DNA from: Jacaranda mimosifolia
Taxonomy: Eukaryota; Streptophyta; Magnoliopsida; Lamiales; Bignoniaceae
NCBI GenBank assembly: GCA_018894105.1
Contig: CM032121.1
Span: forward strand, 5,436,507-5,500,506
Length of the DNA stretch: 64,000 bases
Direction: 5' to 3'
The position numbers were made by a program, and so were the translations under genes. Every line of letters begins with the position of its first letter. The first letter of the stretch is position 1. Shown piece by piece: positions 23,391-34,552 of this stretch. The notes beneath the pieces are model-generated. The model was not told the origin of the DNA and made no database searches. It saw nothing but the letters and a program-made list of their open reading frames with translations.

Positions 23391-24488
23391 ATTGGTATCA
23401 AGAGTAAGAATTGATCTTTAAGGAATTATCTTTTGAGAAAAAAACTAGCAAGATTGCTCACCGAAAAAAATCTTAAACACTTGATATGTCTATGCCTTTT
23501 TTCATATGGCTTCCAATAGCACTCACCTTCACCTCCCATTTTTAATGGAGAGAACTATCAAGTCTGGAATATGAAGATGAAAGCATACCTAAAGAATTTT
23601 GGTCCATGGAAGTATGTTGAGGATCAAGATAAAGCTCTAACACCTTAGAGATAAAACCCAACTCTTCAGCAAATAAGCAATCATGAAGAATAGATGGCAA
23701 AAGGTCCAAAAACATTTTCTTTCATTCATGCAACAAACTCAGATTCAAATTTTACAAGGATCATAGCATATGAATCTACTAAAGAAGCTTGGGATAAGCT
23801 AGAGCAAGAACTTTAGAAGAGTGATAAGACAAGACAGATGCAAATTCTGAATTTAAGAAAAGAATTTGAGATGTTACAGATGAAAGAGACTGAAAAGGTG
23901 AAAGATCATATTGATAGAATCATGAAAAATGTTAATTAGATCAGGTTATTGGGAGAAACAATGAAAGAGAATAGGATTGTTGAGAAGGTGAGGGTGTCAC
24001 ATAGCTTCTAGAAAATTTGAAGCAAAAATGTCCCCAATTGAAGATACTTTGGACATATCTCAACTCACAATGATTGAACTACCTAATGCTCTTCAAGCTG
24101 TGGAGCGAAGGAAAGCTTTCACAAAGGAGGAGAGTTTAAGTGAAATTGCTCTTTTGACTACTCAAAAGTCTAAAGCTCTATCTGATAGAGGATCACAAAG
24201 GCAATCAAGTGGAAAAAAAGGCAAAGAGAAGAATGAGCATCATGAATAGCAAAGGGAGACATAGAAAATCCAAGTACCCACCTTTTCATGTGGTAAAAAG
24301 ACTGAAATTTTTTGCCAGTACAGACCAGGAGTTCAATGCTAGGCTTGCAAGCAACTTTGTCATGTGGATAAGGAGTGCAAAACAAATTAAAATCAACAAG
24401 CTCAAGCTTAGCCAACTCAAGTAACTGCAAATGCTGATAATCATGAAGAGAATTATTTGCTGTTATTATGGTTGAAGAGTACTATAAT
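23391..24488 (+). pseudogene. Copia relic, copy A: primer binding site and gag remnant
   Basis: TGGTATCAAGAG at 23393-23404 resembles the tRNA-iMet primer binding site. A gag remnant follows from an ATG at 23506. Recognisable pieces are AYESTKEAWDKLEQEL, QILNLRKEFEMLQMKETEKV, QLTMIELPNALQAVERRKAF and a degenerate zinc knuckle (CKQLCHVDKEC-like, about 24340-24375). Many stops and frame changes interrupt it. It stops at 24488, where a gypsy element inserted with a GTAGC target duplication, and its protease resumes at about 32239. Confidence 0.85.
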
Positions 24489-24493
24489 GTAGC

Positions 24494-27487
24494 TGTAGCA
24501 CCCCTAGATTTGGTATTTTAGAAAATAAGTTTTGAAAATTAAAATATTAAGTTTAACAAATTTTGGGGCTCAAAAAATAAATAAAAAGGACTTGATTGTA
24601 ATAATTTTTGGAAGTTTTGGGGTTGATTTGAATTTGAGGAAACTTGATTTTCAAGAGTCTTGAAACTTTGTGGGTCGAAATAGGATTATTTTGGGTCAAA
24701 GGGGTTAAAATAAGGTACTAACTAATTTTAGGGCCCAAGTGAAGAGTTTTTAAACTTTGGAGGACTTAACTGCAATTTGAGTAGAACTTTTGGGGGTCAA
24801 ATTCTAATTTCAAAAAATAAATCTATATATATCATTTTCTTCCCCAATCCTTCCATTTTTCTTCCCCGCGCACCACCTCATTTTTCCCCAGTGAACTTCT
24901 CCAACAATGCCTAGAACCCGTAAACCAGGCCGACTAGCTTCTTCCCTTTACTCCCAGAACCTCAACCATACCACATATAGGTCATTTTCTCTAGCAGACG
25001 ATGGGAATTTGAAGCTCAAAGTGAGCTCCCGGCGATGGTGATGGGTCTCCCAACTCCAGCGACTGAAGATTGAATGTGAGTAGTAGGTTTTGATGGGCTT
25101 AGCTCAACGGTCAACATGGTGGCTTCAATTTCCAGTTTTGGCCACCGGTGGCGGCGAAATTGAGCAAAATCACTGCAGCGGCAAGGGCGACGCTGGGACT
25201 TTAGGGTGTCAATTGGAGGCCTTCCTGAGAGCGGTTGTGAAAATTGAATTGGGCATTTTGTTGAGGGAGCTGAAAAGCTTCGATTGGTGGTAAGTTGGCC
25301 TATTTCGATGGTAGTACACATAGACGGTGGCAGTAGTTCAGAGATAGCTTTTTCATCTCATCGCGGTAGTTCTAGTGGTGGAATTGTTTTGTGGTTTCGA
25401 CGTCTTGATAAAAAGATTTGGGTAAAAGTTAGAGTTTGGGGATTAAATTCCTTGTGTTGTTTTATTCTTGTTCAATCATATGTTGTAGTGCAAATGTGAG
25501 TATGAAATATGATATGGAACCAAGATTTGATCATGCATGTGTATTTAGATATCTTAGTGAGCCAGAATTTATATTATTGTATGATAATCTTGGGATTAAT
25601 TGAGTTAATCGGAAGAGAAAACTCTAAATCTTATATTATGTCAAAGAAGATGAAGAATTGATATAAGAATTGGACTTATAAACCATGCATGTATGATTTT
25701 AACCATTGAGCGGACTCAAATTTAGGATATTATATGATAATCTTGTTTAAATAAGTGGATTAGTTGTTAAGAACCTAATTTTATGGATTTGTGACCTAAG
25801 TAACAATAATTGTGTTAATTAAGATAATTGGGTTGTTATTTTGATTTGGGATAATGATATGAGGTTAATTATATAATTAAGGACCTGATTATGCTTTTGC
25901 TTGTACCGATATAAATCCCGTAAATATTCCCATATTAATGGCATAATTAGCCGTATTGAAATAATAGTGCTGATCAAACCTTAAAATTGCCATATTAGAC
26001 AAATAGCTATCGATTCTAGATTATTGATAGTATAATTGTAATTATTAGAGTTGAATGGGGATTTTGGCTGTGAATATACTATTTTTGTTAGGTGATGAAG
26101 AAGTGGGTCCTGCGGACTAGTAGGTGGCGATTGTAGTTTTTTGAGTTTACGGAGGTGAGGGTCTGCCAATCTTGCCCTTGAATACACCTATCTATTATTG
26201 TGATAAACCCCTGTGAGGGTTCCTTTTTCTGAACTGTAATGCATCATGTTTATTGAAATATGTGAATTGTTTAGAATTTTGCTTGTTATATGTTAACTGA
26301 TTGGAATACCTCTGTGAGGGTGATATCTTGATATTGATTTTGAATTCTATCTATTTTGGCACCTGGAACATCTCATTTGTTATCTGTCCGTTTTGTTATC
26401 TGACTGTCATGTTATCCGATCTTTCTATTATCTGACTATTTTATTATCTGGATATATGTTAGGAAATATGTATCGACTGATTGATATCTATTATATGCAT
26501 AGAGATATGTTTAGGCTGAGTGCCAATCCCAACGGAATGCTTGGATATGTTAGCGGTACGTTGGGGGCTTTCCCTGGGTATCGGCGACACCGCTAGGGGC
26601 ATTTGCCTGGGTATTAGCAATTAGTCAAGGGGTTTTCCCTGGGCATCTGCACGTAGTGATGAGTTAGGGGCATTTTCCTGGACATCAACAATCTATCGTG
26701 TACCAAGCTATCACGCTTGGGTAAGTTTGACTGACTGGAATAGGGAGAATCAGATATGTATGTTTCGTTATGACTTGTTGGACTGCATATTATATTCGGG
26801 CCTGTTTTATTTTGATTTTACCCCAATTGTTTGTGTCCTGCTTATGTAGTAATAAGAATAGTATAGCTTCTTGGTCTAGGTTGTGCTGTTTTCTGGGTCG
26901 AACGAGCCATCTGCATTTCCTTTCGAACTGATTTGATTGAGACGATCTCGGGCCGTTCGAGCTAATAGTTACAACCTCTGAGCTAGTACCTACTAGAAGC
27001 CTTGAATCTAATAATGCTTGTTTAGCGGACTTGTTATTGCATGTTTTTTGATACGTTCTTGTACTGAATGTTAATTGACGATCTGTTGGGATACTATTTT
27101 TTATTAAGATTATCCCTCACTAAGTCCTTTGGACTTACCTCTCGTATTTCATTGATTTTCTCAGACAGGACTAAGCGAAGGATATGGATTTCTGGCTTGG
27201 GCTGAAGAGAATATGTTTTGTAATAGAACATGTGCTTATATGTGTATATAGATTCACTGAAATGTTAAACTTTGACTTAGAAATATTGGGATATGTCAGG
27301 TTTGAACTTGTGATGTATTGTAATATGTTAGGTTTGAAAATTTGATTTTTCAAGTATATATCATATGATGAACATTATGGGATGTTTGAAATGTTCGTTA
27401 TGGGCCTGTTGCTTGTTATTGGGTTAAGTATTAAGACTGAACTAGTGGCATCTTAACTTAGGCATTGTCTCGAGAGAGGGTGCTATA
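24494..27487 (+). repeat. 5' LTR of the gypsy element
   Basis: Starts TGTAGCACCCCTAGATTTGG and ends TGCTATA directly before the primer binding site. Contains a C/T-rich transition near 24840, a 16-bp minisatellite (26380-26460) and a 30-40-bp minisatellite with CTGGGTAT/GGGGCATTT words (26560-26700). Short frames at 25090-25499 and 26393-26596 are repeat-derived. Confidence 0.85.
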
Positions 27488-29457
27488 AAGGTGGTATTAG
27501 AGCCTAGGTTTGGATGACATAGGTTAACGTGGGAATAATTGTTGTGACTGAATTTGATTGGCCTGCTAAAGATTTAACTTGAATTAGGAATCATCTAGGA
27601 TGTAAACACCTGGGATAGGAGAATTTGAACTATACGAGGATCTAGTCCTAGAATGTGATTGTGAAATGAGAATTTTAGGGTAATATAGAGACTGAGCTTG
27701 AATTTAGAACTGTTTTAGCTATGTATACTTAAGGAATACCGAAGCTATGTCAGGATGTGATTTTGGAATGCTGAATTTTAGGTATTTTGCATATTGGGGA
27801 GTTTTTGTGTGATTCGAGGAATTGAGATGAATTTGATCAGTTGATGTTAGTGAGATGAGTTTATGTATTGTAAGAATGTTCATGGGATCTTATCGTTTAT
27901 CGTAGAATGATTAAGATTTGTGTATTTTTGAGTTCGATTTAGTTTTGTATTAATCTTTTTCCTTCTTTTACTTTGGAAGCTTGGAAGAGTTGGTAGAGTT
28001 GATGGCATCTCAAGAAAGTTTCGGTGCTCCCATTCTACCCAGAACCAGACGACGAGGAAAACCACTTGGGCGACGAGTCAATGGCCTGCAGGCTCCAAGA
28101 CGAGAGGCACCTACTTACTCACAACCCATGTGAGAAGAAGAGGTTTAGCAAATGTGGATCCAGAAGATCGAGCCTTAGAACGATTCCTTCATTTCCATCC
28201 CCGAAGTTTCTGGGAGAGCCGGATAACAAAAAAAGCAAAAGAATGGGTAGAGAACCTAGAAAATATATTCGATACCTTGCGCTACCCAGATGAATGAAGA
28301 GTTCATTTCATCACAATTCTTCTATAGGACCTACGCACAACTGGTGGAAGATAATTTAATGCCAATGGACCACTACAAGGACCCAAAGAACGTGAGATAA
28401 CTTCACCAGGGAATTTATGAACAAATATATACCCTTGGTAGCCAAACAAGCAAGAGAATGGGAATTCATTGATCTCGTTCAAGGAAATAAGTTCGTCAGT
28501 CAGTATGAGGTGAATTTCAACTGACTCCTTCAATATGCGCCCTATATCATGGAAGATGAAAGTCAAAAAATTCAATGGTTTATATAAAGGCTACGGCTAG
28601 AGCTCAGACAGGGTTTGTCCATATGTGATCTACCAAATTTCAACTTAGCAGTGAATAAGGCATTGCAGCTAGAATTAGAGTTTCAAGAAATTTGGAGGAT
28701 CAAAGATAAGAATCGGAAAGAAAGATCGTGCCCTGAGGAGCAGAACAATGCTGGAGAAAAACTATCGAGGTTACAGGTTGAAAGCCCCACTCCTCAAGCC
28801 CATCAGATTGATAAGATGACAATTCTGACTCAAGAAAGGCCATGAAAGAAATGTGGATTTTGTGGATCACATGGCCATAAGGAGTCAGGATGTTGGAGAA
28901 AGTAGGGTAGATTCGTGGGCTGTGGCAGCGACCAACACTTCTTAAAAAATTTCCCCAATAGGAGAGGTCCAACATTAGCGGGAAAAGGAAAATAGGTGGC
29001 CGAGGGTTCTGTCTAAGTTCTTGATTGTCAGAAGAGAATTCGATACTACATATTTTGGCTTCATATCCCAAACGGAGTCTAAGGAGCAGCAGGCGTATGG
29101 ATTATATCTATACCTAGTGTGTTTAAGTTTTTGTCAATCTGTATCTAGTTGCTTGGGAATATATGATAAGTTATGAAATCTAGCATGTTAAGTTTTAATT
29201 TGACAACTTCTTTATGTGAATATCATGTAAGTGTGAACTTGTGATATTGTTAGTTGTTTATTGCTGCAATAGTTTTACTATCTTTTATATAAAGGCATGC
29301 ACTCTGTCAGAACTAAAGTGGAGAATATTTTAAATACTGAGATGACAGGTGATTGAGACAACGAGGATTAAGAATGCTGTGTGTATCGGAGTTAACCAAA
29401 ATTCATCCAGAACTCAAGTAAGAATTCGGGGACCAGATTCTTTTAAGGGGGGAGGAA
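27488..29457 (+). pseudogene. Gypsy internal region with degenerate gag
   Basis: An ATG at 28002 begins MASQESFGAPILPRTRRR, and the same gag start (MASQGSSSAPVLPRTRRG) is found in the minus-strand relative at 34232. Downstream, pieces of a Retrotrans_gag domain appear in three frames (KAKEWVENLENIFDTLRYPD, PLVAKQAREWEFIDLV, SICDLPNFNLAVNKALQLEL). A zinc knuckle CGFCGSHGHKESGC follows at about 28850-28895, then a second partial knuckle (GCGSDQHFLKNFP). After that only about 450 bp of unrecognised sequence precede the polypurine tract. No pol is present. Confidence 0.8.
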
Positions 29458-32238
29458 TGTAACTCCCCTAAATTTGGTATTTTAGAAAATAAGTTTTGAA
29501 AATTAAAATATTTAGTTTGATAAATTTTGGGGCTCGAAAAATAAATAAAAAATACTTGATTGTAAGAATTTTTGGAAGTTTTGGGGTTGATTTGTAATTT
29601 GAGGAAACTTGATTTTCAAGAGTCTTGAAACTTTGTGGGTCAAAATAGAATTATTTTAGGTCAAAGGGGTTAAAGTAAGGTACTAACTACTTTTAGGGCC
29701 CAAGTGAAAAGTTTTTAAAATTTGGAGGACTTAACTACAAGCTGAGTAGAACTTTTGGGGGTCAAATTCTAATTCCAAAAAATAAGTCTCTCTCTCTCTC
29801 TATATATATATATATCATTTTCTCCCCCAATTTTTCCATTTTCTCCCCTATGCACCACATCCTTCTTTCTCGCTCAACCTCTTCTCCGATGGACCGATGC
29901 GAATTTGAAGCTCAAAATTAGCTCCTGGCGGTGGTGATGGGTCTCCCAACTCCGACGACTGAAGCTTGAATATGAGTAGTGGGTTTTAATGGGCTCAACT
30001 CGAGGGTCAACATGGTGGCTTCAATTTTTGATTTCGGCCACCGGCGGCGGCGGAATTGAGAAAAATCACCACGATGGCTAGCAAACTTCCGGACGACAAT
30101 TGGAGGCCTTCCCAGCGGTGGTTGTGAAAATTGACCCGAGCATTTTGTTGAGGGAACTGAAAGGCTTCGATTGGTGGTGGAGTTGGTCTATTTCGGCGGT
30201 AGTGGCGCGATGGCAGTTCCAAGATAGCTTTTTTATCTCGTCGCAGTGGTTCCAGTGGTGGAATTAGTTTGTGGTTTCGACGTCCCGATAAGAAGATTTG
30301 GTAAAAGCTGGAGTTTGGGGATTAAATTCCTTATGTTGTTTTATTCTTGTTAAATCATGTGTTGCAGCGCAAATGGGAGTATGAAATATGATATAAAACC
30401 AAGATTTGATGATGCATATGTATTTGGATATCTTAGTGAGCTCGGATTTATATTATTGTATGATAATCTTGGGATTAATTGAGTTAATTGGAAGAGAAAA
30501 CCCTAAATCTTATATTATGTCAAAGAGGATGAAGAATTGATATAAGAATTGGACTTATAAACCATGCATATATGATTTTAATTGTTTAGCGGACTTAGGT
30601 TTAGTATATTATGTGATAATCTTGGTTAAATAAGTGGATGAGGTGTTAAAAGCCCTAATTTTATGGATTTGAGACCTAAGTAACAATAATTGTGTGACTT
30701 TTGCTAGTACTGATATAAACCCCATAAATATTCCCATATTAACGGCATAATTAGCTGTACCATAATGATAGTACTAATTGAACCCTAAAACTGCCATATT
30801 AGACGAATAGTTGTCAATTCTAGATTATTGATCATATATTTGTAATTATTAGAGTTGAATGGGGATTTTAACTGTGAATATACTATTTTGGTTATGTGAC
30901 GAAGAAGTGGGTCCCGTGGACCAGTAGGCGGCAATTATATTTTTCTAAGACTATGGAGGTGAGGGTCTGCTAATCTGACACTTGAATACACCTATATGTT
31001 ATTGTGATAAACCCCTTTGAGGGTTCCCGTTTCTGCACTGTAATGCATCATGTTTATTGAAATCTGTGAATTGTTTAGAATTTTGCTTGTTATCTATTAA
31101 CTGATTGGAATACCCCTGTGAGGGTTATCTCTGGATATTGATTCTAAATTCTATTTGTTTTGGTGCCTAGAACATCTTGGTTGTTATCTGTCTGTTTTGT
31201 TATCTGACTGTCCTGCTATCCGATCGTTCTGTTATCTAATTGTTCTTTTATCTGGTTATATATTGGGAAATATGTATCGACTGATTGATATCTGTTATAT
31301 GTACAGAGATATGTTTGGGCTGAGTGTCAATCTCAGTGGAATGCTTGGATATGTTAGCGGTACGTTGGGGGCTTTTCCTTGGGTATTAGCGATACCGCTT
31401 GGGGGCGTTTCCCTGGGTATTAGCAATGAGTCAGGGCTTTTCCTTAGGCATTTGCACCCAGCAATGAGTCAGGGGCTTTCCCCTAGGCATCTGCACCTAG
31501 CGATGAGTTAGGGGCATTTTCTTAGACATCGACAACCTATCGTGTACCAAGCTATCAAGCTTGGGTAAGTTTGATTGACTAGAATAAGGAGAATCAGATA
31601 TGCATGTTTCGTTCTCACCTGTTGGACTGCATATTATATTCGCGCTTGTTTTGTTTTAATTTTACCCTAATTGTTTGTGTCCTGCTCATGGTGCAATAAG
31701 AACGGTGTAGCTTCTTGGTCTAGGTTATGTTGTTGTCTGGGCCTAACGAGCCATCTGTATTTCCTTCTGTACTGATTCAGTTGAGACTGACCTCAGCTAA
31801 TGTCTACTAGAAGCCTTCAATCTGATAATGCCTATTTATAGGACTTGTTATTTCCTGTTTCTTGATACATTCTTGTTCTGAATGTTAATTGACGATCTGT
31901 TGGGATTGATTCTTCCTCGATAGATCCCTACTGTTCTTTATTAAGATTATCCCTCCCTAAGTCCTTTGGACTTGCCCCCCCATAATTAATTGATTTTCCC
32001 AAACAAGATTAAGTGAAGGATACGAATTTCTGGCTTAGGCTGAAGAGAATATATTTTGTAATAGAACATGTGCTTATATGTGTATATGGGTTCATTGAAA
32101 TGTTAAGATTTTACTTAGAAATATTGTGATATGTTAGGTTTGAATTTGTGATGTATTGTAATATGTTAGGTTTGAAATTTTGATTTTTCAAGTATATATC
32201 ATATGATGAACATTATGGGATGTTTGAAATGTTCGTTA
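29458..32238 (+). repeat. 3' LTR of the gypsy element, 3'-truncated
   Basis: Starts TGTAACTCCCCTAAATTTGG after the polypurine tract and parallels the 5' LTR to ATGTTTGAAATGTTCGTTA, then jumps straight into copia protease sequence. A (CT)n(TA)n microsatellite is at 29788-29814. The 16-bp minisatellite is at 31183-31256. Confidence 0.85.
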
Positions 32239-32482
32239 ATAATGTGTGGCTTGTTGATAACGGATACACACATCATATGACAGCCAACTTGAAGAATTTT
32301 GAAGGCTTGGACACAAATTATTCTTCCAAAGTTAGGCCTGAAGATAGTAAGCTTGTGGATGTGAAAGGCAAAGGAACAGTTGCTTTTCAAACTCCCTCAG
32401 GTGCAAAGGTGATATTTGATGTGTTATTTGTTCCTGAAATTAGGCAAAACCTTCTTAGTGTTAGCCAGTTGCTTGATAAGAT
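32239..32482 (+). pseudogene. Copia relic, copy A: protease fragment
   Basis: Reads VWLVDNGYTHHMTANLKNFE and continues to a [20 protein letters not shown] segment, the copia protease and its downstream linker. The active-site motif is DNG rather than DSG. It corresponds to 57233-57490 in copy B. It ends abruptly at GCTTGATAAG, where the minus-strand gypsy fragment begins. Confidence 0.85.
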
Positions 32483-32599
32483 GGTAGTACCCTCACTTCA
32501 ACTCTAGCTTTGAGAAGATTCTTGTCCCCTTAGAAGGTGAAATAATTATTCTATGTGGGGTAAGGGGGTAATGAGCTCACTTCTTTTGGGAATACTTTT

Positions 32600-34232
32600 G
32601 AGTATTTAGCCCCCATTTCCATTTCCTCGATTGAAACTATATCTCGGGGTTTGTTGATAAGATACACCAACAATTCTCATCCGCCTTTTCTCAAAATCTG
32701 TCTAGTCTTTAGCGCAGATATAACTGGCATTGGGAGGCGTTATCTGCAGAAGGGCGTGTTGGTTTTGGTATCTCATCTCTCAAAATGATGCATTTAGTGT
32801 AGCATTTCACCTGTACATGATGACTATACAGCCAATTCCTTTCGAGTACCACCTTGTACTCTTGGATAAGCATTTGTATTAGGTTGGCTGGATATACCTC
32901 ATCCCCAATTGTCATTTGGATGAATTTCGATACATGGTGTCTATTAATAACCCTATTTCTAAGGGTGTTTGGACTACTTTCTAATAAACCATAGTCTTTG
33001 ATTGCATTTTTAATTCGAGAAAATACGACAGGTATGAAAGAATGTAAGATACTAAGATCATATACAATATTATCTTAGATTTCAAAGATAGAAACCATAC
33101 CTTCTGCCATCTCGTTAGGATCCAGTGCTTCTTCTCCCGTTAGGGCATAGGCATGAGCATGTACATTCTGTCTTTCGCTAGCTCCTACTATTTGCTTTCC
33201 TCTCCATGTAGATGTGGGGCTTTTCCTTTCGGGGCAATCTTTTAGGAAGTGATTAACGCTTCCACAGCCCAAACACCTACTCTATTTCTTCCAACATTTC
33301 GATTCCTCATGGCTAGATGCTCCAAAAAATCCACATTGCTTTTGTGGCCTCTCTTGAGTCAAATGTGCCATCTTGCCAGATTGAGGGGCTTGTTGGGCAG
33401 TGCTTCCAACTTGAAGCCTCAGTTGCTTTATTTCGGTATCACTTTGCCCCTTGAGGTGCATCTTTTCCTTGCGGCCTTTATTCTCAATTTTTCGAATGTC
33501 GTGCAGCTCTGACTCAAGTTTCAGTGCCTTGCTTACTGCCAAATTGAGATTTGGCAAAATCAAAAGTGGCCAAGCCTTGCCTGAGCTCTGGCCGCAACCC
33601 TTGTATGAATTGTCGAGTCTATCAACTCTCATCCTCCATGATATAGGGTGCATACTGTAGGAGTTAGCTGAAAGCGACTTCATATTAACTGACCAAATGA
33701 TCTCCTTGAATCAGGTCCAGGAATTCTCTTTCCCGTGCCTATTTAGCCACAAGAGGCATGTATTTATCTAGAATTCTCGGGTGAAATTCTCTCAGGTCCT
33801 GTAGGTCTCTGCAATAGTCCACATGCGGTCAATCATCTTCCACCAGCTGCGTGGAGGTCCTGATAGAAGAAATGCAGCGAAACAAACTCTTTGTTCATTC
33901 GGGTAGAGTAAAGTCTCGAATATATTTTCCAAGTTTTCTACCCATTATTCTGCTTTTCTATCATCCGACTCCCCTAAAAACTTTGGGGGCTGGATGCGAA
34001 TGAACTATTTTAACGCCCGATCTTCAGCCATCTCATGAACAGCTGCTGCTCCACCACCTATCTATTAACCCTGATGCCCAAATCTAGATTCCCTCTGATA
34101 CACAGGGTCTACTGGCTGACCAATCGAAGGGGTTTGCAAAACCTCTTTTTCTTGCATGGGTTGAGAGTAAATAGCTGCCCCTCGTCTAGTTCTAGGCAGA
34201 ACGGGTGCACTAGAACTTCCTTGAGATGCCAT
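32600..34232 (-). pseudogene. Gypsy gag and protease remnant
   Basis: Gag starts at ATG 34232 (MASQGSSSAPVLPRTRRG). A Retrotrans_gag C-terminal part (DLPNLNLAVSKALKLESELH in related form) lies at 33680-33450. A damaged zinc knuckle (CGFFGASSHEESKC, second Cys changed to Phe) is near 33330-33290, and a second knuckle GCGSVNHFLKDCP is at 33270-33230. A linker ending LTGEEALDPNEMAEGMVSIF leads towards the protease. Farther down, IGDEVYPANLIQ and ERNWLYSHHVQVKCY (32915-32780) match the C-terminal part of gypsy protease. Stops and frameshifts break it throughout. Confidence 0.8.
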
Positions 34233-34552
34233 CAACTCTATAAACTCTTCTAAGCTTCCAAAGATAAAAGAAGAAGAAGGATTAGATGAAATTAAACTAA
34301 ACTCAAGGATACACAAGTCTAATCATTCTACGATAAACGACAAGATCCCATAGCATCCTGCAGTACTCAAACTCATCTCCCTAATATCGGGTTGATCAAA
34401 TTCATCTTAATTCCTTGAATCACATAGGAGCTCCCCAAATACACATAATACCCAAAATTCATACTTAAACTAACCTAAACAAAAGGTCAGTCACAAATTC
34501 CAATGATTCCCAATGCTTAGGTCATCAACAAATATAGCTTTAATACCACCTC

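Larger units (their letters stand above)
17876..24488. repeat. Segmental duplication, copy A (GLP intergenic region, GLP2, copia relic)
   Basis: The block is collinear and highly similar to 46301-54112 (copy B). It covers the intergenic region between the divergent GLPs, GLP2, its 3' flank and the copia relic up to the gypsy insertion site. Differences include a 1.4-kb element present only in B (46533-47911), a TA microsatellite at 19485-19507 expanded only in A, and a 136-bp tandem duplication only in A (21258-21529). The short frame at 18725-18934 and the minus frames near 19418-19654 are non-coding intergenic sequence, not genes. Confidence 0.9.
24489..32238 (+). mobile_element. Ty3/gypsy element inserted in the copia relic (two ~3-kb LTRs, gag only)
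   Basis: Structure: target duplication GTAGC (24489-24493), LTR 24494-27487, primer binding site TGGTATTAGAGCC (27492-27504), degenerate gag (28002-29000), polypurine tract AAGGGGGGAGGA (29445-29456), and a second LTR 29458 to about 32238. The second LTR lacks about its last 110 bp because a deletion also removed the right target duplication. Between the LTRs there are under 2 kb and no reverse transcriptase or integrase, so it is non-autonomous. The two LTRs differ by many substitutions, so the insertion is old. Confidence 0.85.

Noticed and set aside
24028..24249. Open frame of 73 residues that looks like a small basic protein
   Set aside because: It is part of the copia gag remnant (QLTMIELPNALQAVERRKAF) and has a degenerate duplicate at 53679-53873.
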